This document shows positions 1 to 7,073 of a stretch of DNA of 15,475 nt, piece after piece. The notes under the pieces were generated by a model. That model did not search any database. It was not told the origin of the DNA and was given only the letters and a program-made list of their open reading frames with translations. The DNA is from WRMR01 sp031548645 (GTDB taxonomy: Bacteria > Planctomycetota > Planctomycetia > Pirellulales > Thermoguttaceae): contig JAVBQX010000155.1 in the NCBI GenBank assembly GCA_031548645.1, positions 1 through 15,475 on the forward strand. The letters are read 5' to 3'. The translations under genes were made by a program, and so were the position numbers. Position 1 is the stretch's first letter. The number at the start of each line of letters is the position of its first letter.

Positions 1-235
1 CGAATTTTTCCATGAATTCAGCCGCGCGGTTTTCTTCCACCGCCGGAAATTTCTCCGCTCGGAACTCGTTTCGATGCTCAAGGACAAGCTGGACAAGCCC
101 GCGGTCGACGCCATCATGACGCAGATGAATTTCAACGACCAAACCCGGGCCGAAACGCTTTCCGTCGACACCATGCTCAAACTCTGCGAAATCATCCGCG
201 CCCAACTCCCGCCCGAACAGCGGAAATTTCTGTGA
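1..235 (+). CDS. rsmA: 16S rRNA dimethyladenosine transferase RsmA/KsgA, C-terminal 77 residues (5' end outside window)
   Basis: Only the last 77 codons are present, read from base 2 to the TGA at 233-235. The translation starts in a stretch rich in F and R (FFHEF, then VFFHRRKFLR). In RsmA/KsgA this matches the C-terminal helical domain, where a conserved aromatic followed by RRKxLR leads into a helix. It continues into FNDQTRAETLSVDTML, which matches the family's RAExLS block near the end. The enzyme dimethylates two adjacent adenosines in the 3' terminal helix of 16S rRNA, in the cytoplasm, during late small-subunit maturation. The S-adenosylmethionine-binding Rossmann domain lies left of the window and cannot be checked. 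The gene converges on the leftward block that ends near 286-376. Recognition rests on family pattern memory, not a search. Confidence 0.85.
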   Translation, partial: EFFHEFSRAVFFHRRKFLRSELVSMLKDKLDKPAVDAIMTQMNFNDQTRAETLSVDTMLKLCEIIRAQLPPEQRKFL

Positions 236-243
236 TGGCATTT

Positions 244-262
244 CCGTGATCGCAAATCACGG
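244..262. repeat. Hairpin just after rsmA, without a T-run
   Basis: A perfect 7-bp stem (CCGTGAT with ATCACGG) encloses a 5-nt loop, nine bases after the rsmA stop. No T-run follows on either strand, so it is not a canonical intrinsic terminator. It could protect or define the 3' end of the rsmA message. Confidence 0.5.
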
Positions 263-285
263 CTCGTACGATGCGCTCCAGGCTG

Positions 286-1218
286 TCATTTTTTGCGTAT
301 CACGTGAAAAAATCGCCCGACCCGCGAACCGGCTTCACGGGACGGTTCGCGAGAAGGGGGAGGAGCGGGGCGATCATTGCGTCTCCAGCTTGGACATGTC
401 GAAACTTTCCAACCGATTTCCGGTGATTTTTCCGAATAGTCGAAAACGCCTTCCGACTGTGTTTCTTCGATTTTGGTCAAAACCACTTCATCAAAGATCA
501 TCTCGGGTTTCGTCACGTGCAACTTCATTCCGGGGAGAAGTCCGTCATTTTTCCCTTTGTCAATGAGAACCGTTATTTTCGTGCGATTGTTGTATACGGG
601 ACTCGGTTCCGTTTTGAGAACAGAAGTGATCGCGGCATCAACGGGATTTTCGAGAAGATACTGCAGGTATTGCCCGGAAAGTTCGGGGGGACCTGCGACT
701 TCTTTTTCCCAATCGTCATCGTGAAGAAAGAAAAAACCATGTGGACCTTTGCGTGGCTCACTGCGGGAATTGATGGCGTTGCAAAAATCGATGATTTCAT
801 CTGGCGAAATCAGGTAAACCCGTTCCCCCCAACGAATCGGCGTGAATTCGAACGCCGGGCAAGAAAAACCTATTCCATTATTTTCCAGGGCAAGCTCCAA
901 TTTGACACGATCCCCGTCCCGGATCACCTTGCCGTAATTCTGGTCATAAAGCCCCATGCAGCCATACCAGGTAAAAGTCAACCCGGATTCGGGAGCGATC
1001 ACCAATGACAGGTTCGCCCCCAACCCATCGCCTTGATAGTATCTTCCGGCCCAGGGATGATCTTTGAGCGTTTCGATTTCCGCCATGATTTTTTCCCTTT
1101 TTTCCTTGACAATGGCCTGATTCTCTTGCGAGAGTTTTTCGTCTTCCGCCGAATGACATGAAGCGGCGCAGAAACCCGCAATCAACAAGGCCGCACAAAA
1201 ACAAAACAAATTTTTCAT
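286..1218 (-). CDS. Exported protein of unknown function, probably frameshifted near its 3' end
   Basis: I do not recognise a named family. The ATG at 1218 has a strong GGAGG eight bases upstream, so the longer open frame reaching into the neighbouring nuclease gene is discarded. As read, the product has 310 residues. It has an N-terminal signal (about 1-23) with a hydrophobic core and a possible but poor lipobox ending at Cys21, then a charged helix (25-52). An aromatic and glycine-rich region follows (WAGRYYQGDGLG, 56-67; FTWYGCMGLYDQNYG, 82-96), then ISPDEIIDFCNAI (137-149). The segment NDGLLPGMKLHV (224-235) resembles the GxxxGM turn of small beta-barrel modules seen in envelope proteins such as MreC or FlgT; that comparison is only suggestive. 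Residues after about 264 are R/P/S-rich, unlike the rest, and overlap a terminator. Restoring one A in the A5 run at 427-431 (minus strand) gives a plausible ending and a stop at 374-376, about 281 residues in all. Confidence 0.7.
   Translation of the reverse strand: MKNLFCFCAALLIAGFCAASCHSAEDEKLSQENQAIVKEKREKIMAEIETLKDHPWAGRYYQGDGLGANLSLVIAPESGLTFTWYGCMGLYDQNYGKVIRDGDRVKLELALENNGIGFSCPAFEFTPIRWGERVYLISPDEIIDFCNAINSRSEPRKGPHGFFFLHDDDWEKEVAGPPELSGQYLQYLLENPVDAAITSVLKTEPSPVYNNRTKITVLIDKGKNDGLLPGMKLHVTKPEMIFDEVVLTKIEETQSEGVFDYSEKSPEIGWKVSTCPSWRRNDRPAPPPSREPSREAGSRVGRFFHVIRKK
307..374 (-). terminator. Two-part intrinsic terminator of the leftward exported-protein gene
   Basis: On the minus strand an outer stem, ATCGCCC with GGGCGAT (368-374 with 312-318, 7 bp perfect), encloses an inner 8-bp stem CGCGAACC/GGTTCGCG (323-330 with 344-351) that has a 13-nt loop. 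A run of six T (complement of 307-312) follows. It lies inside the 3' tail of the open frame that ends at 286. A terminator inside coding sequence is unlikely, so this argues that the true end of the gene is near 374. Confidence 0.65.
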
Positions 1219-1316
1219 TACATTGTCCTCCAAAACGTTGATGGAACAGTGAAAATATATGATTTTACGACAACCCAACCAGCAGGAATGGCAGCCGGAA
1301 ACGCCCTGCCTTAACT

Positions 1317-1904
1317 TCACTGCGACCAGATGCCGCGTTTTTCCCGTTTGGCGAGGTCTTCGGCGGCCTGGAACCGGTCTTTCATCTCGCGGGAATAACT
1401 GTATTGCAACTGCGCCCGGGCCAGACCGACGCGGATGAGCTGTTCGTTGAGCAGCGTGTCGCCCAGCCAGACCATGGCCAGCGTGCGGCCGTATTTGTCG
1501 ATTTGCGTGCCGTCGTAGGTGATGCGGACCTTGTTCCCGTTCCGGGCGACGGCCTCTTTCGTAAACTGCGACGCTTCCGGCCCGAACGGCTGCACGGGCG
1601 TGTTCGGCTTGACCGTTTCGGGCGTGTCCGCGCCGATCAGCCGGATTCGCGTTCCGTTGGCCAGTTTCAGCGTGTCGCCGTCGACACAATGCTCGACGTC
1701 ATACGTCCCCTCGGGCAACGCGGCCTGCGTTTGCGATGTCGCCGCGGGCTGCGGTTTGTCGTTTTCAAAAAGAAAATCAACCGGCAACCCCAACCATTTG
1801 GCCGCCACGACCGCCAGCACCAAAATGACGCCGCCGAGCACCCCGAACAGTTGCTTCGCTTTTTTATCGAGTGAAAATTTGAATTTTTTTATCTTTTTAG
1901 CCAT
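1317..1904 (-). CDS. Membrane-anchored thermonuclease-like (SNase family) nuclease
   Basis: The product has 195 residues. The start ATG at 1904 has GGAGG six bases upstream. A lysine-rich N-terminus (2-17) precedes one hydrophobic segment (about 20-40), which predicts a signal anchor with the catalytic domain outside the cytoplasm. The SNase domain runs from about 66 to 195. All active-site positions known from S. aureus nuclease are visible: Asp77 in VDGDTL (Asp21 there), Arg88 in RIRLIGADTPET (Arg35), Asp93 (Asp40), Glu96 (Glu43) and Arg140 in DKYGRTLA (Arg87). The motif GIWSQ closes the fold. It is expected to be a calcium-dependent nuclease cutting DNA or RNA, perhaps for scavenging or defence; substrate and site are inferred. 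It shares its strand with the symporter (80-nt gap upstream) and the exported protein (98-nt gap downstream). No clear terminator separates them, so co-transcription is possible. Confidence 0.88.
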   Translation of the reverse strand: MAKKIKKFKFSLDKKAKQLFGVLGGVILVLAVVAAKWLGLPVDFLFENDKPQPAATSQTQAALPEGTYDVEHCVDGDTLKLANGTRIRLIGADTPETVKPNTPVQPFGPEASQFTKEAVARNGNKVRITYDGTQIDKYGRTLAMVWLGDTLLNEQLIRVGLARAQLQYSYSREMKDRFQAAEDLAKREKRGIWSQ

Positions 1905-1984
1905 GTGTGTCCCTCCGTGTTGTGATGATGAATGGCGTTCAGTGATATATGTTATTTTTTGCGAATCATTGACCGGTGAAAGCC

Positions 1985-3976
1985 TCAGCCCGTGAAATAA
2001 ATATAAATGCCGAGAATCGCGGCGATCAGACCGCAGGTCAGCACGACGTCGAGCGCGGTCCAGCTTTCGCGGGTTTCGCGGCGCTGGTCCGGCGTCGAGG
2101 TGCCGTAAGTGATGCCCTGCAATTGTTCCGGTCTCGGTTTCGGCGTCATGAGACTGACCACCACGATCACCAGGACGCTGATCACCGTCAGGTACAGGCC
2201 GATAAAGGTGAAACTCGTCGTCGCGAACATTTCCAAAAATCCGCCTTGGGGGAAAAGCCCCGGGGCAAGGTTGGCGTTATGCACGATTTCCAGCGCAAGC
2301 CGTGTCATGCCGAGCACGAATCCCGTGATCAGGCCGGTCATGCAGCCGTAGGTGTTGATCCGTCCCGAAAAAATACCGAGGAAAAACACCGCCGCGATCG
2401 ACGGCGCGATATAGGTTTGCACGCTTTGCAAATAACCGTAGAGCGTGCCCGGCATGTAACCGATGACCGGAATCCAGGCCAGCCCGAGCAGCACCATGAC
2501 CGCCGTGGCCACGCGACCGATCCAGACGAGGTGTTTTTCCGAAGCGTTCGGGCGGAATTTCGTGTAAATATCCATCGTGAAAAGCGTCGAACAGGAATTG
2601 AACACCGACGCAAGCGAACTCATGAGCGCCGCGAGCAGTCCGCCGACGACCAGCCCCTTGAGCCCGACGGGCAGCACTTCCTTGACGAGAATCGGGAACG
2701 CCTGATTCGGTTCGTAAAGCACTTCCGGTCCGATTTTTCCCTGCACGGCCAGCCCGTAGGCGATCATGCCCGGCACGATGAACAGGAACACCGGCGTCAA
2801 TTTCAGGTAGGCCCCGAAAATCGTGCCGCGACGGGCTTCCCGCTGATTTTTCGCCGCAAGCGTGCGCTGCACGATGTATTGGTCGGTGCACCAATACCAA
2901 AGCCCGACGATCGGCGCCCCGAACAAAAGCCCGAACCACGGAAATTGCGGATGCGAGTTCGGTTTCCAGAGATTGAAGTGATCGGCTTTTTCAATGGTCT
3001 GTCTTTTCCGGGCCTCCTCCCAGGGGTTTATTCCCATGCTCAAGCCAAATTCATAAGTTCCGGGAAGGGACGGGTAGGGATCGGCAAATCCGGCTTTTTC
3101 ATATTCTTCTCGCGTCAACTCAAATGCACCGATATAGTGATCCGTTCGTTCGGTCGTTTTGGGAAGTTTCAAAATGACTTCACGCCCTTCCTTGTCCTTG
3201 AGAATTTTATATTTGCCAGTCACGGGGTCCTTTTGATTGAAATCATAAACCTTGTAGCCCGCGATTTTGTCGGTGTCTTGCACGGTTTCCTTGAGTGTTT
3301 GCCATCCACCGACCTGCCAGAGTCCGACAAAAAGCACGCAGGCCGTCCCGCCCAGCAACACGGCGGTTTGCATAAGCTCGGTGTAAAGCACGGCGCGTAG
3401 CCCGCCGAGAATCGTGTAAAGTCCGGTGACGAGCACCATGCCGACGGCCCCGACCCAGAAATTGCTGACATGGGGAATGAGTTGCTCAGGGAATATCGCG
3501 CCAAAGACAACTCCGCCGGCATAGAGCGTGACCGAAATTTTCGTGAACACGTAGGCGATCAAACTGACGACGGACAAAAACCATCGCGCGGAGGACGAAT
3601 AGCGGCGTTCGAGAAATTCGGGCATCGTGTAAACGCAACTGCGCTCGTAAAACGGTACCATGACCCAGCCGAGCACGAGCAGGCACCAGGCGTGCAATTC
3701 GTAGTGGGCCATCGCCATGCCGTCGCTGGCCCCGGTGCCGGCGAGTCCGACGAGGTGTTCGGAGCCGATATTCGAGGCGAACAGCGACGCCCCGATGACG
3801 ATCCAGCCCGCTTTGCGACCGGCGAGAAAATAATCCTGCGAGGAATCGTTTTTCTGCGATACGACCCACCACGCCACGCCGAGCAGCACCGCGAAATACG
3901 CAATGAGCGTCCCCAAATCCCAAATCCCCAATGCGTTCGATGCCTGGGCGAAAAGCATTCCGTCGAATAATGGCAT
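1985..3976 (-). CDS. Sodium/solute symporter (SSS family, SGLT-like) with large soluble insert
   Basis: The protein has 663 residues; the ATG at 3976 has AGGA eight bases upstream. It is a polytopic membrane protein with about 14 hydrophobic segments. SSS landmarks appear in order: DYFLAGR (48-54), SNIGSEHLVGLAGTGASDG (68-86), PEFLERRY (119-126), YTILGGLRAVLYTELMQ (187-203), WYWCTDQYIVQRTLAAKN (360-377) and LMSSLASVFNSCSTLFTMDIY (451-471). The serines at about 453-454 match the Na2-site serines of Vibrio vSGLT. The family couples inward sodium flow to uptake of sugars or related solutes; the substrate cannot be read here, though SGLT-type sugar transport fits best. Residues about 235-330 form a hydrophilic stretch rich in K, D and E between the QVGGW segment and DHFNLWKP, where relatives I recall have a short linker. 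No catabolic gene sits beside it. Confidence 0.9.
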   Translation of the reverse strand: MPLFDGMLFAQASNALGIWDLGTLIAYFAVLLGVAWWVVSQKNDSSQDYFLAGRKAGWIVIGASLFASNIGSEHLVGLAGTGASDGMAMAHYELHAWCLLVLGWVMVPFYERSCVYTMPEFLERRYSSSARWFLSVVSLIAYVFTKISVTLYAGGVVFGAIFPEQLIPHVSNFWVGAVGMVLVTGLYTILGGLRAVLYTELMQTAVLLGGTACVLFVGLWQVGGWQTLKETVQDTDKIAGYKVYDFNQKDPVTGKYKILKDKEGREVILKLPKTTERTDHYIGAFELTREEYEKAGFADPYPSLPGTYEFGLSMGINPWEEARKRQTIEKADHFNLWKPNSHPQFPWFGLLFGAPIVGLWYWCTDQYIVQRTLAAKNQREARRGTIFGAYLKLTPVFLFIVPGMIAYGLAVQGKIGPEVLYEPNQAFPILVKEVLPVGLKGLVVGGLLAALMSSLASVFNSCSTLFTMDIYTKFRPNASEKHLVWIGRVATAVMVLLGLAWIPVIGYMPGTLYGYLQSVQTYIAPSIAAVFFLGIFSGRINTYGCMTGLITGFVLGMTRLALEIVHNANLAPGLFPQGGFLEMFATTSFTFIGLYLTVISVLVIVVVSLMTPKPRPEQLQGITYGTSTPDQRRETRESWTALDVVLTCGLIAAILGIYIYFTG

Positions 3977-4048
3977 GTTTGTGTTCCTGTTGGTTATCCC
4001 GTGCTTGCGAATGGTGGTTGACTATAAATCATTACTAATCCTAAACCA

Positions 4049-4060
4049 TTTGCATGCAAA
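4049..4060. promoter_or_regulatory. Perfect 12-bp palindrome upstream of the symporter, operator candidate
   Basis: TTTGCATGCAAA is its own reverse complement and lies 72 bases upstream of the symporter start. Its size and place suit a dimeric repressor or activator. A near-identical half-site pair (TTTGC, 3-nt gap, GCAAA) occurs at 11130-11142. The binding protein is unknown. Confidence 0.4.
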
Positions 4061-4308
4061 GATCAATTTTTTACAGTTCTTTGGATGAAATGTTACGAAA
4101 AAAACAAATTTCCCGCAAGCAGGATTTAAAAAAGTTGTTTTGTGGCAACTTCTTTCGTATTGATCGAAAAAAGCATCTTGTGATAATTGTTTTAGTACTG
4201 GGAAACAAATGTTTTATTTTTATAACAATAATCCCGGCCATACCTTGCCGCCCCTGTCTTGCCACTATTCAAAAAAAGAATAAAATATCGATAAAATTTT
4301 ATATATAT

Positions 4309-4319
4309 TGTCATTGACA
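4309..4319. promoter_or_regulatory. Inverted repeat TGTCA-T-TGACA, operator candidate for the hyd operon
   Basis: Two 5-bp half-sites are separated by one base, just after an AT-rich tract and just upstream of the candidate promoter at 4327-4354. Its right half also spells a -35 consensus TTGACA (4314-4319), but no -10 lies at a usable distance from it. The assignment is inference. Confidence 0.25.
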
Positions 4320-4326
4320 GAGTGCA

Positions 4327-4354
4327 TTGAGGAAACCTTCCCAGTAAGTATGAT
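4327..4354 (+). promoter_or_regulatory. Candidate sigma-70-type promoter of hydCBA
   Basis: TTGAGG (4327-4332) and TATGAT (4349-4354) are 16 bases apart, downstream of AT-rich DNA. This would give a leader of about 136 nt before hydC. It was found by eye only. Confidence 0.35.
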
Positions 4355-4442
4355 GTTCGACGGGAAGATTTTCCAAAGTTATGAATTTTGATCATTTAAG
4401 AGAACATCATGTCGCCTGAACGAATTTTTCATGGCGTTTCAA

Positions 4443-4448
4443 TATAAT
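4443..4448 (+). promoter_or_regulatory. Alternative -10 element (TATAAT) closer to hydC
   Basis: A perfect TATAAT lies 48 bases before the hydC ATG, but no recognisable -35 or extended -10 goes with it. It could be an activator-dependent promoter or chance in AT-rich DNA. Confidence 0.25.
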
Positions 4449-4482
4449 ATTTTCGTTTTCATCAACCCTTTTGTTTTTCATT

Positions 4483-4488
4483 GAGGAG
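4483..4488 (+). promoter_or_regulatory. Ribosome binding site that decides the hydC start
   Basis: GAGGAG sits eight bases before the ATG at 4497. An in-frame GTG at 4488 overlaps this site and so cannot be the start; the ATG is chosen. Confidence 0.75.
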
Positions 4489-4496
4489 TGTATCCC

Positions 4497-5006
4497 ATGA
4501 ATGCACAGCCCGGTGTGCTGACCACCCCGCGAAAATTTGACAAGGTCTGCGAGATTCTTGAAAAGAACAATTATGATCCCGCCAGACTGATCCCGATTCT
4601 GCAGCAGGTGCAGGATTTTTACCGCTACCTGCCGGAAGAGGTCCTGACGTTCATCGCCACCTCGCTTGCGACGCCGCCATCGCATGTGTACGGCGTGGCG
4701 ACGTTTTACGCGCACTTCACGCTGCAACCGAAAGGCAAGCACATGGTCAAACTTTGTGACGGCACCGCCTGTCACGTCCGGGGGTCGACGGCGATTCTCA
4801 ACGCCTTGTACGAGCGGCTGAAACTTTCCCCGGCGAAACAGACGACCGACGACATGCTCCTGACCGTTGAAACGGTGTCCTGCCTGGGCGCCTGCGGACT
4901 GGCCCCGGTGCTGGTCATCGACGAAAAAGTGCACGGCAACGTCTCGCCCGAAGAGGCCGTCGCGCTCGTGGAAAAAATCATCGAAGAAGAAAACGGCCGG
5001 AAATAA
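4497..5006 (+). CDS. hydC: NuoE-like [2Fe-2S] subunit of trimeric [FeFe]-hydrogenase (HydC)
   Basis: The product has 169 residues, typical of NuoE-like subunits. An N-terminal helical part (about 12-60) contains the family stretch LIPILQQVQDFYRYLPEEVL (31-50), followed by VYGVATFYAHF (64-74). A thioredoxin-like ferredoxin domain then carries the [2Fe-2S] ligands Cys87 and Cys92 (CDGTACH) and Cys129 and Cys133 (SCLGACGLAPV). In the Thermotoga-type HydABC complex this subunit relays electrons next to the NuoF-like flavin subunit. It is cytoplasmic and soluble; no membrane partner is seen. It is the first gene of the operon and ends 13 bases before hydB, so the two are very likely co-translated. 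The assignment to a hydrogenase rather than complex I follows from hydA downstream and the absence of other nuo genes. Confidence 0.93.
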   Translation: MNAQPGVLTTPRKFDKVCEILEKNNYDPARLIPILQQVQDFYRYLPEEVLTFIATSLATPPSHVYGVATFYAHFTLQPKGKHMVKLCDGTACHVRGSTAILNALYERLKLSPAKQTTDDMLLTVETVSCLGACGLAPVLVIDEKVHGNVSPEEAVALVEKIIEEENGRK

Positions 5007-5008
5007 AG

Positions 5009-5012
5009 GGAG
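5009..5012 (+). promoter_or_regulatory. Ribosome binding site of hydB
   Basis: GGAG lies seven bases before the ATG at 5020, but only one base before the in-frame ATG at 5014. The second ATG is therefore the likely start. Confidence 0.6.
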
Positions 5013-5019
5013 AATGAAC

Positions 5020-6939
5020 ATGTCGAATACGATCAGCAACGCAAAGGAAAAGTTGGCCGCCTACGCCAAATCCTACGAAAAGGCGACCGAAAAACGAAAG
5101 AAACGCATCGTCATCTGCGCCGGCACCGGCTGCGTGGCCAACGGCTCGCTCGACGTCATGCAGGCCCTCAAAAGCCGCATCGAAGCCGAAGGGCTTGACG
5201 TGCAACTCGAATTGGATTTCGAGGACGCGACGCACGGAGAGTTCATTCACGTCTCGAAAAGCGGTTGCCAGGGCTTTTGCCAGATGGGCCCGCTCCTGAC
5301 CGTGTACCCCGAGCATGTGCTTTACACAAAAGTCCGCCCCGGCGACATCGACGAAATCGTCGAAACCACGCTGAAAAAAGGCGGTATCGTCGAGCGGCTC
5401 CTGTACGTCGATCATTCGCGGAACGACAAAAAATGCAAGGGCCAGGACGAAATCCAGTTTTATCACGCCCAGACGCGAAAGGTGCTCAAGCCCTGCGGCA
5501 TGTTCGATCCGGAGGATTTTCGCGAGTACGTGGCCAACGACGGTTATGAAGCCGCCCGGCGGGCATGGCTCGAAATGACGCCGGAAACGATCTGCGAAGA
5601 GATCAAGGTGTCCGGCCTTCGCGGTCGCGGGGGCGGCGGATTTCCCACCGGCCTGAAATGGCAGTTCACCCTCAAGGAAAAAAGCGAGAAGAAATACATC
5701 ATCTGCAACGCCGACGAAGGCGACCCCGGCGCCTTCATGGACCGCTCCGTCATGGAGGGGAACCCGCACACGATCATCGAAGGCATGATGATCGCCGCCC
5801 GCGCGATCGGCGCCGACGAAGGCTACATTTACGTCCGGCTCGAATATCCGCTGGCCGTGCAGCGCGTGCGACGCGCCGTCGAAGAGGCCGAGGAATTCGG
5901 CATCATCGGCGACGACGTGTTCGGTACGGGCAAGTCGTTCCGGCTGCACGTCATGGAAGGGGCCGGGGCCTTCGTCTGCGGCGAAGAAACCGCGCTCATG
6001 GCATCCATCGAAGGCAAACGCGGGATGCCGATGCCCAAGCCGCCATTCCCCGCGCAGAAGGGGCTGTGGGGCAAGCCGACCTGCATCAATAACGTCGAAA
6101 CGCTTGCCTTCGTGCCGATCATCATGCGGGAAGGAGCTCAGGAATACCGCAAAATCGGGACCACCGGCTCGCCGGGTACGAAGACCTTCGCCCTGACCGG
6201 CCACGTGGTCAACACGGGCCTGATCGAAGTGCCGTTCGGGACGACGCTCCGGGAAATCATTTTCGACATCGGCGGCGGCGTCCTCGACGGCGACGGCAAC
6301 GTGTCGAACACGGCCTTCAAGGCGGTGCAAATCGGCGGCCCCTCGGGCGGCTGCCTGACCGAAAAACACCTTGATTTGCCGCTCGACTTCGACTCGCTCA
6401 AAACAGTCGGCGCCATGGTCGGCTCGGGCGGACTGGTCGTCATGAACAAGAACACCTGCATGGTGCAGATGGCCCGCTTTTTCATGCAGTTCACACAGAA
6501 CGAATCCTGCGGAAAATGCCTGCTCTGCCGCGAGGGCACCAAACAGATGCTCGGGTTGCTCGACGACATCATCGCCGGGGAAGGCACCGCCGAAACGCTC
6601 AAGATTCTCGACCAGGTCGCACGCACGGTCGGAAAAGGTTCGCTCTGCGCCCTCGGCAAGACGGCCCCGAATCCCGTGCTGTCGGTGCTGAACAACTTCC
6701 GGGCCGAAATCGAATCGCACGTTTTCAACAAACGCTGCCCCACCGGCCAGTGCGCCGCCCTGCGAAGCATCGAAATTCTGCCCGACAAATGCGTCGGCTG
6801 CACGGCCTGTGCGAGAAAATGCCCGGTCAACGCCATCACCGGCGAACGCAAACAGCCGCACAAGATCAACCAGGACCTGTGCATCAAATGCGGCGTTTGC
6901 GTGCAGACCTGCAAGTTCGGCGCGATCGTGGGAATGTGA
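5020..6939 (+). CDS. hydB: NuoF-like flavin/NAD(H) subunit of [FeFe]-hydrogenase (HydB)
   Basis: The product has 639 residues in four parts. First, a thioredoxin-like [2Fe-2S] domain with Cys33, Cys38, Cys83 and Cys87 (GTGCV, CQGFC). Second, the NuoF flavin/NADH domain with RGRGGGGFPTGLKW (201-214), CNADEGDPGAFMDR (229-242) and CGEETALMASIEG (320-332), which binds FMN and NAD(H). Third, the SLBB region and the N3-type [4Fe-4S] ligands Cys497, Cys500, Cys503 and Cys543. Fourth, a C-terminal two-cluster ferredoxin domain with Cys591/594/597/601 and Cys621/624/627/631. His567, Cys573 and Cys578 just before the ferredoxin domain resemble the zinc site described for bifurcating HydB proteins. NuoF of complex I lacks both the N-terminal [2Fe-2S] and the C-terminal ferredoxin domain, so this is the hydrogenase/bifurcation type. 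It passes electrons between NADH, ferredoxin and HydA. Confidence 0.94.
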   Translation: MSNTISNAKEKLAAYAKSYEKATEKRKKRIVICAGTGCVANGSLDVMQALKSRIEAEGLDVQLELDFEDATHGEFIHVSKSGCQGFCQMGPLLTVYPEHVLYTKVRPGDIDEIVETTLKKGGIVERLLYVDHSRNDKKCKGQDEIQFYHAQTRKVLKPCGMFDPEDFREYVANDGYEAARRAWLEMTPETICEEIKVSGLRGRGGGGFPTGLKWQFTLKEKSEKKYIICNADEGDPGAFMDRSVMEGNPHTIIEGMMIAARAIGADEGYIYVRLEYPLAVQRVRRAVEEAEEFGIIGDDVFGTGKSFRLHVMEGAGAFVCGEETALMASIEGKRGMPMPKPPFPAQKGLWGKPTCINNVETLAFVPIIMREGAQEYRKIGTTGSPGTKTFALTGHVVNTGLIEVPFGTTLREIIFDIGGGVLDGDGNVSNTAFKAVQIGGPSGGCLTEKHLDLPLDFDSLKTVGAMVGSGGLVVMNKNTCMVQMARFFMQFTQNESCGKCLLCREGTKQMLGLLDDIIAGEGTAETLKILDQVARTVGKGSLCALGKTAPNPVLSVLNNFRAEIESHVFNKRCPTGQCAALRSIEILPDKCVGCTACARKCPVNAITGERKQPHKINQDLCIKCGVCVQTCKFGAIVGM

Positions 6940-6973
6940 GTTCGGAAATTACGTTAATATAACATATAAAATC

Positions 6974-7073
6974 CAAAGAGCCGGATGTGTAGCGCAGCGA
7001 AACGTCCGGACAGGAATGAAGGGAAACAGTCCGGAAGTTACGCCGGAGTACCGGCTTCACTCCCGGCTCTTTG
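6974..7073 (+). ncRNA. Structured RNA element in the hydB-hydA spacer, family unknown
   Basis: The 164-nt gap between hydB and hydA folds by eye into a closed multi-stem structure. The outer stem is 11 bp perfect (6974-6984 with 7063-7073; CAAAGAGCCGG with CCGGCTCTTTG). Inside are a 7-bp stem (TCCGGAC 7005-7011 with GTCCGGA 7029-7035, 17-nt purine-rich loop) and a 5-bp stem with tetraloop AGTA (7042-7046 with 7051-7055). The latter may be extended by 7036-7038 with 7059-7061. An alternative 8-bp stem (6981-6988 with 7002-7009, one G-U pair) excludes parts of the outer and second stems, so two folds compete. No T-run follows, so it is not a terminator. It lies 30 nt before the hydA start and could set hydA expression or mRNA cleavage. 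The 5' strand recalls group II intron domain V, but the pairing required there is absent. No known riboswitch class was recognised. Confidence 0.5.

Larger units (their letters stand above)
3977..4496. other. AT-rich divergent regulatory spacer (symporter / hydrogenase)
   Basis: These 520 bases are much more AT-rich than the flanking genes, and no reading frame in them looks coding. They hold a perfect 12-bp palindrome near the symporter, a weak 6-bp hairpin at 4132-4151 (AAGTTG/CAACTT) with a short T-run on the minus strand, an AT palindrome ATAAAATTTTAT at 4291-4302, an operator-like TGTCA-T-TGACA, and two candidate promoters for the hydrogenase operon. I looked for a Rex-type site (TTGTGAA or TTGTTAA inverted with a 4-nt gap), expected for redox control, and found no convincing match. 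Confidence 0.7.

Noticed and set aside
1219..1689. Upstream extension of the exported-protein reading frame on the minus strand
   Set aside because: It overlaps the well-supported SNase gene on the same strand in another frame. The ATG at 1218 has an excellent ribosome site and starts a signal peptide.
1976..3400. Long plus-strand open frame opposite the symporter
   Set aside because: It is an H/R/E/D-rich antisense shadow of the membrane protein and has no recognisable motif. Similar shadows lie opposite hydB and hydA.
4132..4151. Minus-strand hairpin with T-run upstream of the symporter as an attenuator
   Set aside because: The stem is only 6 bp and AT-rich, and the T-run is four bases, too weak to call.
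4184..4223. Possible Rex sites around TTGTGATAATTGT and TATAACAA
   Set aside because: The half-sites lack a matching inverted partner at the 4-base spacing required.
6978..7009. Group II intron domain V in the hydB-hydA spacer
   Set aside because: The 5' strand (GAGCCGGATG) and ACGTCCGG look similar, but the outer pairs after CCGG and the upper stem do not form. No intron-encoded reverse transcriptase is present.
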